A DNA stretch of 64,000 nucleotides from Branchiostoma floridae (Eukaryota > Chordata > Leptocardii > Amphioxiformes > Branchiostomatidae): NCBI RefSeq assembly GCF_000003815.2, contig NC_049997.1:10744847-10808846 (forward strand), written 5' to 3'. This document shows, one piece after another, positions 33,363-44,569 of this stretch (within the stretch, counting starts at the first letter, position 1; each line of letters opens with the position of its first letter). The notes beneath the pieces are model-generated. The model ran no database searches. It saw only the letters and a program-made list of their open reading frames with translations, and had not been told where the DNA came from. Made by a program: the position numbers and the translations under genes.

Positions 33363-34585
33363 ATGAGTGGGAGATAAATGCCAAGGCCCTTGGTATCAAG
33401 GGGAATACGATTTTGAGATAGAATCACTATAAATATCAAAATCTTTTGTGCTGCAAAAGATATACGTTAAAGGAAGAACAATAAGATAAGCATCATTGAT
33501 TTAATGAACAGCATTGGTATTCAATATGTTCTGGTCCCGACTAAAAATGCTTAGATATTCCACGATATTGTATTGAATAGACGGTACACTTTTTATCTTA
33601 GTCAGATATCATCAGTATATTAATAGTAGTGCGTTTATGTACAAATCCTTTTGCAGACTTTGAGGACGTGTTTGACGTTGATAAAGCTTTATATCAATAC
33701 AGTCTACGATTTATTGGTCTATATATTGCAGACTCCAATATACTGGGCTGTATCCGGCCTATTCCGGGTGGATGTTGGGCGGGCCGCTATAAGCGCGATT
33801 TAATCAGGCTAACGGCTTATGTCTACTTAGTTTACAGCCCTTCAATCAATTTTACCAAAGCACTTAAGATCTAAGATATTCCATAACATAACCTGGATTG
33901 CATAAGTTAACCTGTTGTTGCAATTAACAATGAATTATCCACGCACCATTATCAAATCTGCAAATCCAGTTAAGCGTAATTTCATTTAAGCGTTATATAT
34001 ATGCACTGCTGCTGCAATGGAAGTTATCAGCCGTTGTTTCGGCTTAAAGGGTGCGTGAGCTTTCGTTGAAGGGATTCATTAGACACGCATTTACTAATAG
34101 ACAGTTACTAGAATTTTTTTTATCAATCAGCGACTAGTTTTGACAGGTAAACACACATACCTCCAAATTTTCGATGGCTATCAGTCCATCATGATCACGG
34201 AGTAACCTAGTTCTCGCGAGAGTTGCGAGAACTAGGTCGAGACTTGCGTGGATCTTCTGCCCCTCACCCCCGCCTCCTTGCATAAGATTTGGATTGCCAG
34301 AAAATGCCATTATGTTGTGGTGTTGTGATTTAGTTTTTCATGGAATTGCAAGAATACAATACTGTACAGCCCAGGCTGCAGAACTGATTTTTGGTGCCAT
34401 AAACATCAGCTCAGCATAATGTTTACTTGTACATTTAAGCTTAACAGCTTAACAAAAGTTGCATATATATACACTCAGATCTCCAATTTTAACGCATTTA
34501 CGTTCTAATGATCAATCAATAGCATTCCTTAATAAATTGAAATGGTCATGGGCTCGTGTCTTAGCAGGGACAAGTATAACAGAAT
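33363..34585. other. No gene; short palindrome at 34,208-34,236
   Basis: AT-rich unassigned sequence. ctagttctcgc and gcgagaactag form a perfect 11-bp-arm palindrome that includes TCTCGCGAGA. The 81-codon frame at 33,629 has no domain. Confidence 0.4.
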
Positions 34586-34589
34586 TGAA

Positions 34590-34865
34590 ATATTTTTTCT
34601 GCATACCTGCACTGGTGCAGGAAACATCAAAAATTACCTGCACCAGACAAAGTTTACCTGCACCACTCTGAATTTAGGAAGTATGGATTATACTAAAATT
34701 ATTCAGAAACCATTGCTTTTTTTTCTTTTATAGTATATATTATACTTTATAGGTGGTAACAGCCAATGCAGCTAAGAACAACCCACAAAATAGACACCAG
34801 AAATACCTGCACAACTCCAATTTCACCTGCACTAACCTGCATATGCAGGTGGTATTTCGAGTCCT
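34590..34865. repeat. ACCTGCA motif cluster, likely MITE
   Basis: acctgca occurs about seven times in this short stretch, several as acctgcacc, ending with the palindrome acctgcatatgcaggt. Opposed orientations at the two ends suggest subterminal repeats of a DNA transposon. Confidence 0.5.
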
Positions 34866-34979
34866 GAGTAAGTAGACAAAGTTATCAAATTAGTTTATGA
34901 ACCCAAAACTTCACAATAGACACATAGACATCAGTGCTGTGATTCGAAATTGCTTGTATTATACGAATACGTGCACGGC

Positions 34980-36330
34980 TTGCATGTGACCTGGTTTGTA
35001 TTGCCTGACCTCCTCCATACACAGACTACGCGCGTCAATGAGTGGGTATCGAACAGATAGACAAGCTCATGGACTCAGAAAGCAGCAAAGATCCTATTTC
35101 GGGACTCCAAGTCAGTATCTACACCTACATAAGTCTGCCTCTCTACCAGTTTTTGTAATGCGGAAATCCCTTACCAAACTACCTTGTGAATCCAAACTTC
35201 ACAAAGATACATAGACATAGATATGCCAAAAAGTAGTTACTCAAGCAACTAGATATGGTTTTGGAAACGGTCAGTCGACGCTTCGGATAGAATCCACTAT
35301 CAGTCACTGACGAAGGATAGTGAATTCTATCCGAAACGTCTGACCGTTTCCAAAACCATATCCAGTTGCTTGAGTAACTACTCAGTTTGGCGTATCTTAT
35401 TACCTAACCTACATCGACGTAGTACTACATAGACATAGACATAGGAGTAGAGATAGACATTCGTCATTGCATAGGTGCGGTGATGCGCAATTGCATGTAT
35501 CTACGTATACATAATTGTATTCTACATAACGCTTGCATGTGACCTGTTCTGTACCACCTGACCTCCTCTATACATACTGACTCCGGGCGTCAATGCGCAT
35601 CTGACACGCAAACCAGCACATGTACTACGGAAGCAGCAAGGAACGCTAAAGGTGGGGTCACACCTGCATATATTTTCAAGCCGCATGAGTTCCGTTTTGA
35701 CATTTTGGCCAATTTCTGCGTCTCTATCAGTTTACGCAATGCGGACAACCCTTATCAATCTACCTTGTGAATCGAATCTTCACAAAGGTATATAGACATA
35801 GACATTGGCGATGCGCAACTGGATGTATCTACATGGCTCTCGCAAGTTTACTTTCTTAAATTGATCCTGAATAAGGCGACAGTGGTCGTTGAGAATTTGA
35901 TCCGGGTGTACTTTTGTGTTAGAAGAAGTCTAGCTTTGTACTATGATTACTACCAACACAGATGAGCTTCCAAGATATTTACATGATTGTATACATAACG
36001 GCTCATGAACTCAGGAAGAAGCAAAAACCGTACTTTGAGACTCAAAGTCACTATCTACACCTACAGGAGTCAGCGTCTCTACCAGTTTTTTTTGTATTAC
36101 GGACATTCCTTATCAAGTAACCTTGTGAATCGAAACTTCACAAAGACACATAGACATAGACATTGGTGCGGTGATGAGCAATTCTATTTATCTAAACGTA
36201 ACGCATTGCATGTGACCTGTTCTGTACCACCTGACCTCCTCTATACATACTGACTCCGCGCGTCAATGCGCATCTGACACGCAAACCAGCGCATGAACTG
36301 CGGAAGCAAGAAAGAACTTTAAGGATCCTA
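34980..36330. repeat. Complex duplication, blocks of 100-150 bp
   Basis: gcatgtgacctg, ctgacctcctc and cgcgtcaatg recur near 34,985, 35,535 and 36,200; ctctaccagtttttgt-type sequence and cttgtgaatc, cttcacaaag recur near 35,150, 35,760 and 36,120. A fold-back element is inserted at 35,228. Confidence 0.85.
35228..35402. repeat. Long palindrome (fold-back element)
   Basis: Arms of about 70 bp: tagttactcaagcaactaga and tatggttttggaaacggtca on the left, mirrored on the right by tgaccgtttccaaaaccata and cagttgcttgagtaacta, around gtcactgacgaagg. Partial relatives at 1,938, 11,385, 55,640 and 60,205. Confidence 0.9.
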
Positions 36331-36685
36331 CTTTAGGACTTCAAGTCATTAGTTCAGCCTACAGGAGTCTGCGTCTGTATCATGTTATGCGGATGTAATC
36401 AACCCAAGCCGGACATCGATAGACCTTACGGCTGTCTGAAGGTTACCTCTAGCGTCAACCCCCATGTTGCGTCATCACCCCTTGCTATCACCTCCTCATT
36501 CAAAGTCATAGAGCTGCGGAAACCAGATAGGGTGTAAAGCGGGGTGGGAGAAGCGCTCAGTCTACTCCACGCCCACGAAGATTCGTGCGTCAAAGAATTA
36601 ACTTGTTATGTCCTGATAGTCTGTCAACTAGAATGCTTTTGTTGGTCGGCTAGAATGCCAATTCAACTGAAATGAATGTTCTGAA

Positions 36686-36897
36686 TACTGTAGATGCAGA
36701 AACTTCCGCCGTGGTTTAATGTTCGCGGTTTTCGCCGTGGCGTCTTCACCGTAAACTTAAAACCACCGCGTACATTTTTCCATGGCAGTAAAAGACTACA
36801 GTGCATGGTGCACCGCGAAATTAAAACCACCGCGAAAAGTCCGGTTTTTCGCTACCGCCAATTTAAATCCCCGCGAACTTAAAGGCATTTACAGTAC
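36686..36897. mobile_element. MITE of the CTGTAAATGC family
   Basis: ctgtagatgcagaaact at the left, ggcatttacagta at the right, with ttcgcggt and accgcgaa words inside. Third copy of the family in the window. Confidence 0.75.
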
Positions 36898-36964
36898 CAA
36901 TCCTTGAAATTGTTCTTTCCCCTGGAACCGCTTTAAGTTGCGAAATGATATGTATAGCTGACAC

Positions 36965-37178
36965 TGTCGTAGAGTGGAATTTGTTATCACCAAGCACAGT
37001 AGGGTTTGTTCTTTGGATAGTTTTAAAGAACGCCTTGCAGATAGATGTGCAAAAATAGGTGTGACGGGTTGTTCAGTGTAATATAACCAGCTGCTGCCGC
37101 GCCGCGTGCCTGCGAAGTTGGTGTGTTACGCCGAAGGGCGGTTATATCGGATATGTAGATACAGATACAGACTCGTAT
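36965..37178 (+). mobile_element. CR1-like LINE 3' end
   Basis: Encodes the end of the reverse-transcriptase ORF ([17 protein letters not shown]-like) and the 3' UTR with cagctgctgccgcgccgcg, ending in gatacagatacag. Same family as 17,288 and 47,388. Confidence 0.82.
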
Positions 37179-37364
37179 GCAAAAGATGTGTTTCCACTAG
37201 CATTCTGCTATCATGTTAGGTACAGCGTTACTTACTTAATTGTAGGTACTAAGCTAACAGGATGGTCGACATCTTCTCGCTTCTTTGTACAGGTGTAGAT
37301 ATAGGAACAGATAATGTTTGATATTGACAGGAAAATATACAGTGACTTTTGATAGAATATGGTA

Positions 37365-37500
37365 GTTGAACACACCGGTAACTACCAGTGGAATAATCCA
37401 CTGCCGGTATAGTGTTGGCACAAAAGTTGTGTGGCGCAAGGCTACGGAAATAGAGATGGGCAACACCCGAAGCACGATTTGGCGAGGAAAGGACTTTAAC
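37365..37500 (+). mobile_element. SINE 3' half
   Basis: gaacacaccggtaactaccag, tgtgtggcgcaaggctac and gaaatagagatgggc match the 3' half of the SINE at 40,335-40,625. The tRNA head is absent. Confidence 0.7.
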
Positions 37501-37865
37501 TTAGAATCTTGTTTGCATAACTGGTAATGGTACAGGTTACATCGGGTCCTAATACGTCTATCAACATATATAAATACATATACACGGTGCGTAAATATTT
37601 AATAGAGCTCAGTGTTCATAGTCCGTGTACTTTCGTAAGTAAATTGTATTAACACTTGCAAGTTGGTATAAAGTCTAGATGTTTATACATAGGCAAAATA
37701 CTACATACACAGTATATAAAAGGTGGATGAAATGTTATATAAAATGGCAAGATAACTTTCTAACAACTTACAAAATTGAAGCTAGCAGAAGAAAGAAAAC
37801 GAATATTGAGTCCCTTGCCAGTGTCGCCCGTATACCGGGATATGAAACTTTTACCACCTTTAACA

Positions 37866-38292
37866 AAACCCCGATTATAATATAACTTTATTGCACAACA
37901 ATTGTACGAGGTACAAAGTATGGCATTTACATAACTACAGTTCTATAGCTTAACTTAAGGCTTATCTAACTAATACAGGATTTGTAGTATAAGATAAGTT
38001 TCTCACATTCATTGGATGCTTTTACAATCATTTGGGGAATTTCTAATGTCTAAACCTTCTTTGATATATTTTCCTCTATCTGCCATGCAGGGATTGTCAC
38101 ATGTCATGACGTATTTGAATTTGCACTTTAGATCCATCGAGATAAATCCTTAACTTAACAAGCCTTGTGTCTAAAATGACAGCCTTCTGTATAGAGAATT
38201 GCGCATATCAGAATATTTGGGACATACAACCATAAAGTGATATTCGTCTCCAATTGACTCTGGACAGAATGGACAAATATATATTATAAGAA
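37866..38292 (-). mobile_element. LINE 3' end with CCHC-like C-terminus
   Basis: Read on the minus strand it encodes CPFCPESIGDEYHFMVVCPK, the zinc-knuckle-like motif near the C-terminus of many non-LTR reverse transcriptases, then after a frame change KYIKEGLDIR, then a 3' UTR with ttaagttaagctatagaact ending ttgtgcaataaagtt. The same tail occurs at 53,620-53,730 on the + strand. Confidence 0.8.
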
Positions 38293-38300
38293 CCCCGACC

Positions 38301-38624
38301 TCACGGCGCAAAAGCGGAACTGCTAACTACTAGATCAACGTGCTGATATTGCACCAGTCCGCCGGGAGCGGAAGCGTATAGTCGGGCAGATCTTCCCGTT
38401 AGTGAGGGCGCATTATGAACCGCAAGTACAATACGGGAGAATCGCCTGTCATCTGGAGTCACAATAGCACGGAAATTGGGGGCAGGGCTCCGGAGATTGA
38501 AAAGAATGTCCTTACGATTGCCATCAAAAGATACGCCGGAAGGCAGCAATATCAGCAAAGCTTGGCCTATGACCCTTTTGCCCGCGGCTCCAATATTCTC
38601 TATCTCTGTAGGGATATGCTCCAT
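38301..38624 (-). CDS. Unassigned 107-codon open frame
   Basis: A frame with MEHIPTEIENIGAAGKRVIG at the start and SARLYASAPGGLVQYQ near the end, directly upstream of the LINE tail but not in frame with its zinc-knuckle. The codons are more GC-rich than the surroundings. It may be old transposon coding sequence; I recognise no family and a host exon is less likely. Confidence 0.15.
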   Translation of the reverse strand: MEHIPTEIENIGAAGKRVIGQALLILLPSGVSFDGNRKDILFNLRSPAPNFRAIVTPDDRRFSRIVLAVHNAPSLTGRSARLYASAPGGLVQYQHVDLVVSSSAFAP

Positions 38625-38754
38625 GGCTTAGTCATGCTAATAGTGTCTGCCGCGAGTGGAGAAATCACTCAAAGTCGAGTTTGCAGACGTCTAAGTAGAT
38701 CACTGTAGACTTAAGATCACGTATGGGGATAAGTACACAGTAAGAGTATTTTCA

Positions 38755-39430
38755 TTGTTGTTCACAAATTCATATACGGGCGTTAAGCCAGAGTCCGTGT
38801 AAGAATCAGTTATCAACAAGAGCTATCTAACACGACCAAATCGTGACCATAGCTTGGTCAGAACGTGAGATATCAAAACCGAAATTTCCGCTGCAGTAGC
38901 TAAGGAAGTCGCTAGGGTTCCCAGAATCAAATCATTTCCAGTGTTCGTCACACACCATAAACACACCAGGCATGAAACCAATCCATCCTGCCGTTCTTGA
39001 GTTATCTTGTTGACAAACAGACAGACAGATACACACACAGACAAGCACACAGACGTTAGTGAAAAGTAAGATTAAGTAGATCTCGGTAGATGTAAGATTA
39101 CGTATGAGGATAAGCACGCAGTACTATTAGGTTTATAGTTGTTCATGAATATATATACGGGCATTAAACCAGAGCCCCTGTAGAAATCAGTTATCAACAA
39201 GAGCTATCTAGCAGCACCAAATCGTGACAATAGTTTGTTCAGAACGCGAGATATAAAAACCGGAAGTTCCGCTGCAGTACCAAGGGAAGTTGCAAGGGGG
39301 CCCAGAATCTTCCAGAATCCAAAATCTCAGAATCTAATCATTTTCAGTGTTCGTCATACCCTACCAACACACCAAGTATGAAACCCATCCATCCTGCCGT
39401 TCTTGAGTTATCTTGTTGACAGATTTGAAC
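38755..39430. repeat. Two-copy tandem duplication, about 382 bp
   Basis: agctatcta plus accaaatcgtgac at 38,821 and 39,203, ttccgctgcagta, and catcctgccgttcttgagtt repeat in order. The first copy ends in an acagacag microsatellite, which generates the Cys/Val-rich frame on the minus strand. Confidence 0.88.
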
Positions 39431-39664
39431 TTTCTGGAATAAACAAAGGCTCAAACAAACAAACAAAACAATCAGATACAAACAAAACAGACACTAGTGA
39501 GAAGATAGAACCTACATGAAATTTCATGGAGGTAAATATATGCAACGCATAAAGATGTTAGATTGATACATATTACGGATTATCCAAACGAGCAGTAAAC
39601 AAATCAGTCTCAATCAAAACAATTCAATTAACGAAATAACGACATCCTAAGTGTAATACCGACA

Positions 39665-39960
39665 ATAATTTGAATGAATAAACTTTATTGCACGTCATTT
39701 GTACATGGTACAATTGTATGGCAACATTAATAAGTCAATTAATACAATGACACTCATCTAAGGTCTATACCTACATACATGTATAGTAGGGGAATGTGAA
39801 CATAAATTGCGTATTGACGTAGTGTAATATGCAAGTCGGTCTGTTACTGTACAATAGATTCTCTCTTTTTAGGGCATTACATATGTACTGACTTAAATAC
39901 GAGGATATGTAGTCTGGACATGACATAAGTAGATTGAAATTACATGTGTTTGTCTTTGGT
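39665..39960 (-). mobile_element. LINE 3' UTR
   Basis: ataaactttattgcacgtcatttgtacatgg is the reversed tail of the family ending ttgcacaacaattgtacgag at 37,890. No coding remnant was identified. Confidence 0.55.
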
Positions 39961-40334
39961 AAACATGTGTTTATCCATCCATTGTGCTTACTGGATTTTT
40001 TCTATCACTTTAGTTTTCCTTCATCGTTATGTCTCGTTTGCCTTTGAAAAACAACAACAGATGGCTAGTTCGTGACTTCTAACATGACCTGACTTAGCTT
40101 AGGCAGAACGTAGCACAACTTAAACTGGTTCATCCTGGATACGCTGGTCAGCAATAGTGACCATATAGTATATCATGATTTGATCTCCCACCCCTACCCC
40201 CCTTCCGTAACCCCCTCCCCCTACTCCCTAACAATGTAGGTAACAGCTCAAAAGGCTACTGAAAAAAAATGACATCGTCCCTCTTTCTAGATCTTACAGC
40301 ACAAACTTTAATAGAATCCGATACTCTCAATTAT

Positions 40335-40625
40335 TATACCGATGCAATGGCCGAGTGGGTAGATTGTTCGCCTTGCATTCGGTAGGCCGTGAGTTGGATC
40401 CCCGGCCGAGTCATACCAAAGACTTTAAAAATGGTACATGCTGCTTTCTCTGCTTAGCACTCAGCATTCGGGAAGGAGTATGGAAGTTGAACACACGCCA
40501 CTACCAGTGAACTAGCCCCCTGCTGAAGTGATTGCGTTGTGTGGCCCAGGGCTACTGAAATGGAGATGGGCGCCGCCCTATGCGCCATCAGGGGCGGGAA
40601 GGAACTTTGACTTTGACTTTGACTC
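40335..40625 (+). mobile_element. tRNA-derived SINE with gactttgact tail
   Basis: Box A-like TGGCCGAGTGGGTAG and box B-like GAGTTGGATCC at tRNA spacing, then a body with acactaccagtgaactag-like sequence and a tail of repeated actttg. The 3' half recurs at 37,365. Confidence 0.82.
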
Positions 40626-40796
40626 TCAATTATTAAAGAAGAAGTTGGTGAGGAAGGTCTTTTTTTTTCATTATATAAAATTCATGTGTCCAGTTTTTTT
40701 TTTTCGTCGACCCCATGCATGGGCCCACCAACGATGATAAAAAAAAGGTATATGCGCATAATTAAAGAATGTAGTCAAATTCTCTCCCACCAGCCT

Positions 40797-40969
40797 CTAC
40801 TTGGAGAGACTAGACTCCCCCACATTTACCCTCGATGACCTTGTCTTCACCTGAATGACCTCTGCGGCTCGAAAGTTCTCCTTCAGGATACTTTCTGCCA
40901 TGACTGACAACAGGTTGTCTAGAACGTGACCCCTTGGGTCTTTAAGGTCAAAGGTAACCGCGGGGTTAT
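40797..40969 (-). CDS. Candidate orphan 3'-terminal exon
   Basis: On the minus strand a possible acceptor (ttacggcag) opens a frame of 57 codons: FDLKDPRGHVLDNLLS, then MAESILKENFRAAEVIQVK, ending GESSLSK and TAG. Composition and codon choice look protein-coding compared with the AT-rich surroundings, and no repeat partner is seen. I recognise no family, and no upstream exon or poly(A) signal was found. Chance or a pseudogene fragment remain possible. Confidence 0.2.
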
Positions 40970-41699
40970 CTGCCGTAATTTAACGCCTGATGACACATTT
41001 ACTATCAAGGCCGTAACAACAATGCGCCTAACGACCCTTACCACATAATCCAATTTGCGACAAATAGGGGCATCGCCTATTTTGTGGTAATCTCCCGTTA
41101 TTGGCTCAAGAGTCTTGTAGAGGAAGAACATTTTACAAATCAAATCTGATTAGGGAAATGATTGCCCATATAGAATAAGGGATCAAACTCTGCTAATACT
41201 CGTCGCTGTCGCTCCATAAAAGATAAAAGATGAAACGTGACGTAAAAAAAGACAAATGCATAGGGAATGCCTCGTTGTCTTTGGCATGGCCTTTATAAAA
41301 TTGCTGTTTTAGTTTAACTGTTCTCCAAATCTAAGATAAATTTTCATGAGCGGTTTAGTCTTAGTCTTCGGATTAGCAGAAATGTTAACAAATTAGAGTA
41401 GAAACGAAATACGATAACATTTCATTACCGAATGGTTATCAACTTAGATGTAAACAAACGTGTGTCAGAATAAAATGAGGAAAGATGTATTATATTGCCC
41501 TGGGGTGCAAAGATTACCCATAAACAAAACTTATGAATCTGTCTATGTCTGGTAAGTAATGCAATCAAATGAAACACGCATAGTTATGGTGCTTTGTATT
41601 ACTTTGACTTCGTTTCGTTGATTGTATCTTTAAAGATGTTATATAGATATATATGATGTGATGGGCCTTGGTGATGATGATTGTGAGAGCACAACACGG

Positions 41700-42149
41700 T
41701 AGGGCTGGTAACAGGTACGTTGTACCGGTACAAAACCAGTTTCTCTTATAGAACCGGTCCAAAAAAAACGGACCTGAAAAAAATCGGTGGGCCAGATGGA
41801 AGAATGAACAGATTATCTGATCAGGCATTCACACGTGCACGTTTTGGGGCTTACCGGTCGAGGAAAATAACAAGAGCAAAGTATATTAGAGTCCGTAGTC
41901 ATCTCTACCAAGTTTTACAGTCAATGATACGAAGGCAGTTAGCCTTGTAGGATTTCAAAACGTCAATGGAAGTCGAATACTGCACAAACCAGATTTCTTT
42001 GTAGCGAAATGGACCATTGTTTTGAGTATTGTCCATTCATAAGTTTTCACACACTGAATCAGGTCCAAGTTCAGGTCAGGACCCGGACCTAAACGTCTGG
42101 ACCTGAACCGGACCTGGACCTGAATTTTCTGTACCGGTACCCACCCCTA
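41700..42149. mobile_element. hAT-like MITE, second copy
   Basis: Starts TAGGGCTGGTAACAGGTACG and ends GTACCGGTACCCACCCCTA, with ggacctga blocks as in the copy at 7,494. The flanking 8-mers (caacacgg and ctctaggt) do not match, so the duplication has decayed or one end is displaced. Confidence 0.82.
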
Positions 42150-42875
42150 CTCTAGGTACCAGCCCGACCGCGGGTAGAATCGCTCGAGGGCCAAAGGCCG
42201 GAAGGTGATCCGACCCGCGGGAGGGCTGGGACCGAGGGTGATGCGGAATACACCGAGCTGTACTAGTATTTTATCTATGTCATCCCCACCCGAAGAAACG
42301 TTTCAATGCAAAATGAACCAAATTATGTCGAACTAAACTGTTAAATAACAGCAATTCGGTATTCGAATCTGGTATTCGAATTCTAAACAAGGGCATTCGA
42401 ATTACTGTATGTTACTGTAAATCAATTCTGAAATCAAGTTCTCGACATGCATTAAGACGCCTTAAATGGCTAATGTGTTGTGAGCAGTGAAGTGTTTTGG
42501 ACAAGGTAAATGACTATTTGAAAGTTTTTTAACATCAATGTAGGAGCTTTGAGTAGCCGGAGGTCGCTTTTAAGTGCGTTGACGTGGGAGTACAGTTGTT
42601 TGATGTTGCGAGAAGAGTATGCTGTGGAGGAATATTCTTTAAGATAATGTAGTCTGGTCGTGATCTCTGAGGCAGAATGCTCTTTCCGTTTCTATTTACG
42701 TCTTAGTTCTGCTACAACAACCTTGAAGAAACGTGTTTTTCCAAAGAAGCACAGATGGTGCGTTAATGGTTATCAATGCGTGCTTCAATAGGTTTGCCAA
42801 GGACGATGCTGTGAAGGTCATTTCTACGCATTGATCGTATCCTTCGGGAAGATTTTAACGGGCAGCACAACATAC
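42150..42875. other. No gene seen
   Basis: A GC-rich patch at 42,160-42,260 has partial symmetry (gaccgcgggtagaatcg and gatccgacccgcggg). Otherwise unassigned. Confidence 0.35.
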
Positions 42876-42879
42876 TGCC

Positions 42880-43265
42880 TGGCCATTAGGACCATACAAG
42901 GTTCTGGGTCCGTAGGCCTGAGTTCGATCCCAGGATTTTCAAGGACGTTGATTACGCATTGTCATTTTGTAGTAGAGCGAAATGAACTGTATAAGGTTAT
43001 ACAAAGCCAATTTCCTTATTTCATTCACCTAAGTTCTGTAGAAAAATCCATATTCCCAATGCAACTAGACAAACCATCGATCATAAAACATATCTGCTCT
43101 TTTATCTCCACTATAACAAAAAAGCGAGAAGAAGCTGAATTTATCCAGCAATTGTCTCATTTTGTATCTATGAACTATATCTTTTCAACACGTCTTATTG
43201 TAACCTGTACTTAGCCCGGTGTGGCAAAAATGTGCAATAACGGTCTTTATTCATTTATTCATTCA
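42880..43265 (+). mobile_element. LINE C-terminus and 3' end behind a tRNA-like patch
   Basis: A box B-like GAGTTCGATCC at 42,917 is followed by coding sequence RNELYKVIQSQFPYFIHL and DKPSIIKHICSFI, the amphipathic C-terminal pattern seen after the zinc-knuckle in CR1/L2-like reverse transcriptases, then a tail of attcattt repeats. Confidence 0.6.
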
Positions 43266-43309
43266 TTGATCGTCAGATTATATATCCTTGGGGCGAGCGG
43301 TAACACAAC

Positions 43310-43400
43310 CTGCTGCTTGGCCATCTGGATAAAAATGTTTCTGGATCCGTGGGCCTTAGTTCGATCCTAGGGTTTTCAAGGACGTTGATATGCACTTCTC
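43310..43400 (+). repeat. Copy of the 42,880 tRNA-like patch
   Basis: ggatccgtgggccttagttcgatcctagggttttcaaggacgttgat repeats 42,905-42,955 with a few differences, so the patch flanks the LINE tail on both sides. Quoted here only to locate the match; the shared core is gttttcaaggacgttga. Confidence 0.6.
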
Positions 43401-44560
43401 TGCCTAGTCTCTTAAATGTCAGCGGTTGCTTTGATTCTTGAGCGCCGTGGGCACACATATAGGAAGTAGACCTGCCTCTCTTTGATCGTCTATTTTGGGA
43501 GAGAAAAATGCAGCATGAAAGTTGCAGTCTTTCGAAGACGCCAGTAGTTCTCAAACTCCCACCCTTGATGTAAATCACGACAAAGAATATGTCATGAAGT
43601 TGCCTAAAGACTATTATGCAAGCATACTGCTTTTTGAGCCGAGGAGACATTAAACAGATAGTTGAGCATACAACAGTCTGATACTAGACGTAGGAAATGA
43701 TGCTATACTCTCATTTATAGATAGATATAGCTATGGAATATTCAACACTCAGAACAATCAGAAAATGTCTGTTAGAATCTGACACACCAGGAACCCTTGC
43801 TTTAGAGATGTATATGAGATTATGATGTGTTAAGTCTATGTGTGTGGGGATATATACTTGCTATGAGTTGATGTACCTGAAATGGACACATTTAATTCAA
43901 ATCTATATGAAGGTCTGCATGGGGGGTCCCGACAACGCTTTACGCTGAATTTAGAAGAACCTCCTACGTATTACGCTAAATCAAGGATGGCAATTGTGCT
44001 AAATTTGGTCGCCTCGCTACAAATTACGTAGATTAGATGGTTTTCCCTACGAGTTACGGGAAATAAAAATAGGCTGCCTATGCCTTACAGAAAAGAGCAT
44101 GCAGACCCTCCTATATGGCTGCAACGAAGAAGCGTTCAGTTTTATCAACATGTGTTACGGGCCTCACAGCTCATAAGCTAATGTTACCGGACACCATTGA
44201 ATCTCAAAGCACAGTTTAGTTAGGCAGCATATAACGATGCGGTCGTGTTAGGCTGCTGTCATACTTTGTGAAACTTTTTGAACAAACTTTTGAGTGTCTT
44301 TCAAATTGAGGTGGTACAACTCGTCCTCATAGTCATTAGGTGAGATGATTTGGGACCATGTCTGCACTTCCCCAATTTGCTCAAGTTCAGCCAAATCTGG
44401 AAGGCATTCAGACAAAATTGGAGGAAACCATGGAGTAATGGGTTGCTTTCATCTTTCCCCTGCCGTCCCGGGTCTACTGATGGAAGAGAAAATTGCCTAC
44501 AAAGTCGACGTTAACACCAGTTGAATGGCTAAGATATTATTCATTTGGGGCAGTTATTTT
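43401..44560. other. No gene seen
   Basis: The 125-codon minus frame ending at 43,273 has no domain and crosses the repeat patch. Nothing else is supported. Confidence 0.4.
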
Positions 44561-44569
44561 AGGTGTTTG

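Noticed and set aside
38823-39117. Cys/Val-rich minus frames
   Set aside because: Generated by an acagacag/acacac microsatellite.
42831-43214. 127-codon frame as a host protein
   Set aside because: Its second half matches the C-terminal pattern of LINE reverse transcriptases and its first half is a tRNA-like repeat patch.
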